Source: Candidatus Poribacteria bacterium
Lineage (GTDB): Bacteria > Poribacteria > WGA-4E > WGA-3G
Direction: 5' to 3'
Assembly: GCA_026706025.1 (NCBI GenBank)
Contig: JAPOZO010000056.1
Location: 186,001-250,000, forward strand
Length of the DNA stretch: 64,000 nt
In this document: positions 59,452-64,000 of the stretch, one piece after another
How positions within the stretch are numbered: position 1 is the stretch's first letter
How the letters are laid out: each line of letters opens with the position of its first letter
The notes under the pieces: model-generated
Seen by the model: the letters and a program-made list of their open reading frames with translations, nothing else
What the model was told of the DNA's origin: nothing
Databases searched by the model: none
Position numbers and translations under genes: made by a program

Positions 59452-59703
59452 TCCTCAGATCATCAGCGTTTGGTTGTTGGGTTTCGTTATGACTATCTAT
59501 TCGGATGCGGCATCGAAGCCAGAAATTCATCGCATACATTGTAAGGTTTTTGATTTTCACCGCTCAACCCAACCTACGATGTGAACCATGATTTATGGGA
59601 TTCAAGTGATTTACAGGATTGTGGACGGCGTTTTCGTCTGAATGCAGATCGCATTTGGGCGAGTACGCCGCAAATCGCGGATGGCACGGATTTCGCGGAT
59701 TTT
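59452..59703. repeat. long direct repeat, right copy
   Basis: Partner of 58193-58483, about 80-85 percent alike by eye, shorter because the 'GAGTTTTTGCTTGGGTGTTTC' stretch is missing. Together they frame the 58510-59361 gene pair as a 1-kb cassette. Confidence 0.75.
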
Positions 59704-59733
59704 AAGAGTTCTCTCATTTTGAAACTCTTCAAC

Positions 59734-62700
59734 CTACCATAAAACCGCATCAATCTCACCCATAACCGCAAGTGTCTCCGCAACAGCCACCAAAATCGCA
59801 CGATACCGCCGCACATCCGCACGCCCCAATTCCTCACCCTTCCGATCCCGCAACCACTTCTCACACACCTGATACGCACCAATCTCATACTCCCACACCG
59901 CAGTGGGGACATCCGTGAAATACTGGGTCGGATTGATCCAAACCCGTTCATCCAAATAGCGCGCTTTTTCGACTACGCCATCACCTTCACCTTCAAACCG
60001 ATGCACCGCCGAAACCCTTCTTCCTGTAGGAGCGACTTGTAGTCGCGATCCATCTTTCAAGAGATGTGAGTCAATCAAACGCTGCCCCAACGTTGCGAGT
60101 GTACGGAATTGCGCAATATCCTCTGGTAATGGGATGCGCGGAAAATCGTATTTCAGGAACTCATAATACCGTTCGCGATAGGTCGGACTATACAAGATTG
60201 CATAGATATAGGCGAGAATCTCCTCCGGTGATACGCCTTCAGGAAGGTTAAACGGTGCAGTCTGTGGGAGTCCCAACGTCTCCGAGAGCGCGGCGAGAAA
60301 GTCGGGTTTGAAATTGAGCGACCGTTCTGTTGAGAGTCCCAATTCTTCAGGATTCGGATACAAGTATAGCGGAAACACGTGCGCAGTGGGCTCACCTCTG
60401 TTTGAAATATAACTTTTTTCGCTGATTTGATTAGCTACCAAAGCATGTTGCCATATAGGACTCTTGATACCACGATGAACACAAAGGGCAAGATTTTCCT
60501 TCCGCATGTGACGCATAATTTCAGGGCGCGGTCGTCCATGAAATCCAGATGACTGACCTGTGTAATATGTCCACCGTGTGTCAAGTGGTCGATAATGGAT
60601 AGACTGGACGTGCTGCTCAACATCAGGATGATTACGGATATCTGCTTGGGCGCGATGAATTTTCCAATCTTGGCTATCCTTTGGCAATTGATATTTCCTG
60701 CGCGCGTCATCTACAGAAAGTGAAACAAAGTCGGTTACAATCTCGCGTAGTTTTTCCGCTGTCCAGTGCAGTGTTAATTTATCCCGTCCGGTAACAATTC
60801 CAACCGAGTCTGTCTTAAAGATGTCGGTAATTATCCATCCTGCCTCATACTCTGATCTTTTTTCGATTGCCTGTGGAACAAAAAGATAGTAGGGAGATGT
60901 CGGTTGGAGTTCGCTCCACTCAGTGGTTTGGACATCAGTTTTCGACAGGACTTTGTATTTTTCCCCTCGGAGTCCCCACATATCGGCGTAATAGATTTTT
61001 GCTGGTGAAGAGTTATCGCGTTTTTTGACACATAACAGAATAGACACACCTTGCGAGATGTCAAAGATATTTTCGTCGTTTTCCGCTTCAGGAACAACCT
61101 CCGTTACTCTGCTGCTACCGTGTAGATTGAGCAGATAGATAGCGTTAAAACTATTAAGCAAACTTTGCCGCATGCCACGAAAAGTAGGTCCGTCAAGGAA
61201 ACTATTATTGACAATATAACCGATAACACCTTCACCATTTTTATCAATCCGCCACTGTGCCCACCGAATAAATTTCACGTAATCTGATTGCAGCACTTTT
61301 GAGTTTTTATCACCAAGTGGTTGTCCATCTACCTGTCTGTAATCTTCAATGAGTTCACCAATGAAAGTTAACTTTCCACCCTCGCGGCTTGGATTTGAAG
61401 AATCTTGTGGGTAAGGCGGATTGCCAAGGATAGCGAGCAGTGGTTCGTCCCGTTTCACCGAAAGCGCGGCGTTTGCCTCATCCGAGATAAACCCAGCAAA
61501 CGGTATAGAAGGCTGCATCTCGTCGGGTTGCTCCAAAGTATTCGTGAGATAGATACCGAGCCGTTCATTGGCGCGCCAGCCTTGTGCTTGTAGGAACAGG
61601 CTCAACTTCAGGTGTGCGATCGTATACGGCGCGACGAGCAGTTCAAACCCAAAAATCCGTCTGACCAGTTGGGCGTTAACATACTGCGTCCACTCCCCCG
61701 TGCCATAGGTCGCCGCTACATATTCTCGGACATGATCTAACACTGACAACAAAAAACCACCCGTTCCAGTCGCAGGATCAAGAATGAGCGTGTTGTCATC
61801 GGCGAGACCGTCCGATCTGTTCAGCTCTGTTTTCAGGAGACTATCCACAGACCGAACGATATAGGAGATAACCTGTGGTGGTGTATAGTAGACCCCGCGA
61901 TCGACGCGTCGCTGCGGATCGTATTCCGCGAGGAAGGTCTCATAGAAATGGATCACCGGATCTTCGAGATGGTTTCTCGCAGCAAACGCCGTGCGGAGCA
62001 TCTCTGTCGGGACGTTTCGGAGAAGTGCTGCGATATCGTCCAGAATATAAGTAACGTTCGTCTCCAATGTCGGGGATGCCACGTGATGAAAGAGTTGGAC
62101 GAGAAACGGATTTGAGCGCGGAAGTGCATCGGTAGCAGTGTGTCGTGAGAAGTGGGTCGCATTCGGCAGTGTGCAGCGTGCGGCGAACAACCCGTAAGCG
62201 AGGGTTTGGGCGTACATATCCGCAAAATCGGCAGGTGTCAGCGTAGAGATGAGCAGTTCCTTGAACGCCGAGAACATCCCGTAAATCTCGCTGTTTTCAT
62301 CAGTGAGCGTCGTCGCAATCTGTGTCTGGAGTTCGCGTGTCCGTCTGGCGAGGTATCTCGCGAGTACCTCTGGCGAGGTGATTTCGACCTGTCCAGCGTC
62401 CAGAAACCGCTCCAGTAGTCGCTTTAAATTTTCAGGCGAATCCTCAATATTTGCTGTTGCGCGTAACACCCCATCCGCATACAACCGAAAATCGACGAAA
62501 TTGGTGAGGATAAAGTTATCGAGGTTTTCGATGAAGCGCGCGTTCTGTGCTGCCGCGTGTCCTGTGAGCGCGTCCAAATCTCTACCGTAGGCTTCCGCTT
62601 CAATATAACCGACAGGCAGCAACCCATCCATTGCAATAAAATCCGGTCTCCCAATCTGCTCCAGTTGTCGCGGTTCTTGTGTGAGCGTGACGGTGCTTCT

Positions 62701-62838
62701 GCCAAAATAGTCAACGAACACTTCTTCAAGAAAGGTTTGGAAGTACGGGTATAGGGAGAGTTCTGGGGTTGCCTCGGTGCTGGTTTGCGTGCGGTGGATG
62801 TTTTGTAGATAACGGGCGCAGTGTGTTTGGAAATTCAT
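59734..62838 (-). CDS. type ISP-like DNA adenine methylase with degenerate N-terminal nuclease motif
   Basis: 1034 residues from ATG 62838. N-terminal PD-(D/E)XK-like part: 'IGRPDFIAMDGLLPVGYIEAEAYGRDLDALTGH'; where homologues have E-x-K this has E-A-E (codon 62593-62595). Then a helical region, the gamma-class N6-adenine methylase with SAM motif I 'LDPATGTGGFLLSVLDHV' and catalytic motif IV 'LLAILGNPPYPQDSS', and a C-terminal target-recognition region. The helicase domain of full type ISP enzymes is missing, so the protein resembles a single-chain IIG enzyme. No separate specificity or restriction gene adjoins. Orphan or solitary modification is likely. Confidence 0.85.
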   Translation of the reverse strand: MNFQTHCARYLQNIHRTQTSTEATPELSLYPYFQTFLEEVFVDYFGRSTVTLTQEPRQLEQIGRPDFIAMDGLLPVGYIEAEAYGRDLDALTGHAAAQNARFIENLDNFILTNFVDFRLYADGVLRATANIEDSPENLKRLLERFLDAGQVEITSPEVLARYLARRTRELQTQIATTLTDENSEIYGMFSAFKELLISTLTPADFADMYAQTLAYGLFAARCTLPNATHFSRHTATDALPRSNPFLVQLFHHVASPTLETNVTYILDDIAALLRNVPTEMLRTAFAARNHLEDPVIHFYETFLAEYDPQRRVDRGVYYTPPQVISYIVRSVDSLLKTELNRSDGLADDNTLILDPATGTGGFLLSVLDHVREYVAATYGTGEWTQYVNAQLVRRIFGFELLVAPYTIAHLKLSLFLQAQGWRANERLGIYLTNTLEQPDEMQPSIPFAGFISDEANAALSVKRDEPLLAILGNPPYPQDSSNPSREGGKLTFIGELIEDYRQVDGQPLGDKNSKVLQSDYVKFIRWAQWRIDKNGEGVIGYIVNNSFLDGPTFRGMRQSLLNSFNAIYLLNLHGSSRVTEVVPEAENDENIFDISQGVSILLCVKKRDNSSPAKIYYADMWGLRGEKYKVLSKTDVQTTEWSELQPTSPYYLFVPQAIEKRSEYEAGWIITDIFKTDSVGIVTGRDKLTLHWTAEKLREIVTDFVSLSVDDARRKYQLPKDSQDWKIHRAQADIRNHPDVEQHVQSIHYRPLDTRWTYYTGQSSGFHGRPRPEIMRHMRKENLALCVHRGIKSPIWQHALVANQISEKSYISNRGEPTAHVFPLYLYPNPEELGLSTERSLNFKPDFLAALSETLGLPQTAPFNLPEGVSPEEILAYIYAILYSPTYRERYYEFLKYDFPRIPLPEDIAQFRTLATLGQRLIDSHLLKDGSRLQVAPTGRRVSAVHRFEGEGDGVVEKARYLDERVWINPTQYFTDVPTAVWEYEIGAYQVCEKWLRDRKGEELGRADVRRYRAILVAVAETLAVMGEIDAVLW

Positions 62839-62843
62839 ACTTA

Positions 62844-63689
62844 CTATAACCAATATGGAAATCCAGCAGATTCCTGAGACGCAAGGGGTCGGAGCAATTC
62901 AAATTTTCCATTCATTGATTTACGGGTTAAGACGATAATCCCACCGTAGGCGAATGTGCCTTTTGTAACATGATGGTACTCAAATAGCAAAACGTCCTCA
63001 ATACCGTCATCGTTAAAGTCAGCCCGCACCATCTCCTTTAGCATTTGCCCCATACCGAACCCCTCAACATTCAAAACATTTTGACTTTTTTCGGTAACGA
63101 CAAGTTCTTGATTATCAATCTTTTGCTGGTATGTCGTCTCTAAATCTCTGTCGGCATCCCAACTCGATTTAGATGCCAGATTTTCACAAAACATCTCGAA
63201 AGGGAGCAATTCTAAGTTGACGACCCCCACTTTGGCATCTGAGATAAAACTTTTTTTCGGCGCACTCGCCTTCTCAAGCGCGTTGAGCAATCCACAGGGA
63301 TGCTTGAAAAAAAATGACATCTTGACATCAAAATTACTACTCGGGTAGTAGTCACGCTGAAGTGCTGAATCATATTCTCTACAGGTTCGCACATGAACCT
63401 TATCGTCCCTCGTTTTCGTGAGCGTTACGCCATCAATATGATCATTCTCACCCAGACGGATAGGCAGGTCCCAAAGGGAGTCAATCTCATCTTTAGCGAT
63501 AGATTCCACTATCGTGCCATCCGCAAACCGTATACTTTCAATAAGTTGAAAAGTAACCTTGGACACCTGCGGCGTTTTATTCGGTTTCTGCTGATCTGCT
63601 GCCAAAGACTGCTGAACATGGACATTTTGAGAGCATAAGATAAGTGCCAGTAAACAGATAATGCTGCCAAGAAACTTGAAAGCTGTCAT
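62844..63689 (-). CDS. exported protein with FG-GAP/VCBS-like end
   Basis: 281 residues with a signal peptide ('FLGSIICLLALILCSQNVHVQQSLAA'). The middle is unrecognised. The C-terminal 'MVRADFNDDGIEDVLLFEYHHV' is like the calcium-binding loop of VCBS/FG-GAP repeats (DxNxDGxxD). The stop lies five bases before the methylase start, so the two are probably one transcript, although their roles do not obviously match. Confidence 0.65.
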   Translation of the reverse strand: MTAFKFLGSIICLLALILCSQNVHVQQSLAADQQKPNKTPQVSKVTFQLIESIRFADGTIVESIAKDEIDSLWDLPIRLGENDHIDGVTLTKTRDDKVHVRTCREYDSALQRDYYPSSNFDVKMSFFFKHPCGLLNALEKASAPKKSFISDAKVGVVNLELLPFEMFCENLASKSSWDADRDLETTYQQKIDNQELVVTEKSQNVLNVEGFGMGQMLKEMVRADFNDDGIEDVLLFEYHHVTKGTFAYGGIIVLTRKSMNGKFELLRPLASQESAGFPYWL

Positions 63690-64000
63690 TAAAATCTCCT
63701 TTCTAAGGGTTGGTCATTTTGGAAGTCTCACACAACTGCATTATATCCTAATTGACCTCTCAGATGCAAGACTTTTTGCAACCTGCAACCCAGGAATATT
63801 TAGTTTTAGATAAATTATTGGATTTTCTCTTTCAGGTTTCCCAGTGCGGTTCCATGAAGTTTAATTATTTGAATCGGTAATCCTGATTTTCCCCAGGCCC
63901 GGTAGGTGTGGTTTGGAACCGCCCCATGGGTGTCAATTTAGAGATTTTTCGTGCCATTCTCGTCCTATTAAGTCTGAACTGTGATTTCTGTGATGTTTCT
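63690..64000. other. AT-rich spacer with a GCGGTTCC inverted repeat
   Basis: No gene is visible. GCGGTTCC (63846-63853) and GGAACCGC (63915-63922) form an inverted repeat around 'CAGGCCCGGTAGGTGTGGTTT'. It may be another small element; nothing else stands out. Confidence 0.4.

Overview
The window is a 64 kb piece of a moderate-GC, double-membraned bacterial genome, most likely Candidatus Poribacteria or a close relative. The clues are the large extracellular protein at 32170-34875, which ends in tandem dockerin-like repeats plus a 'NYPNPFNPETWIPYQ' sorting-type tail; an M81 (MlrC) peptidase; a DUF6807 (PmoA-like) protein; a TamA/TamB pair, which requires an outer membrane; and many short palindromic intergenic repeats. 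This placement rests on recalled protein hallmarks and has not been tested by a search. No rRNA, tRNA or CRISPR array was seen.

Layout. 1-4300 (mostly minus): yqeK (cut by the window edge), yacG-like, a small coiled-coil membrane protein, nadD, a SIS-domain protein and a run of small exported proteins. 4524-10387 (plus): aldo/keto reductase, an outer-membrane barrel gene whose frame holds two in-frame TGA codons, and part of a peptide-type ABC importer. 10435-13757: cupin, aquaporin, two Hsp20 genes, uridine kinase. 13933-17208 (plus): aroF behind a tyrosine-type transcription attenuator, then leuA. 17351-23056: lipoprotein, leucyl aminopeptidase, cupin, VOC protein and a selenocysteine formate dehydrogenase. 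23107-36213: three tandem BMP/PnrA-type binding proteins (minus), an AAA-like ATPase/nuclease, DUF6807 and a nucleoside-type ABC transporter (ATPase and two permeases, plus) interrupted by the large metzincin-LRR-dockerin gene. 36316-55316 (minus): tamA, tamB, tlyA, dxs, xseB, xseA, a YmdB-type phosphodiesterase, pyrE, selenocysteine-containing selD, a TIM-barrel isomerase and an RSH-type HD hydrolase. 55583-64000: MlrC peptidase, small exported proteins, a direct-repeat-flanked cassette and a type ISP-like DNA methylase.

Three themes stand out. First, selenium: selD and formate dehydrogenase each carry an in-frame TGA at the expected catalytic position with a hairpin just downstream, and a third gene (5557-6636) shows a signal peptide followed by TGA-Gly-Ala-TGA in an otherwise open frame, a candidate new UxxU selenoprotein. 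Second, regulation: aroF has a 14-codon leader peptide containing Phe, four Tyr and Trp, an antiterminator and a mutually exclusive terminator with an eight-T run. Third, mobile repeats: a family of 100-200 bp elements built from TCAGTTGTCAGTTATCAG-like units fills most gene boundaries on the right half and has also entered coding frames (tlyA and tamB).
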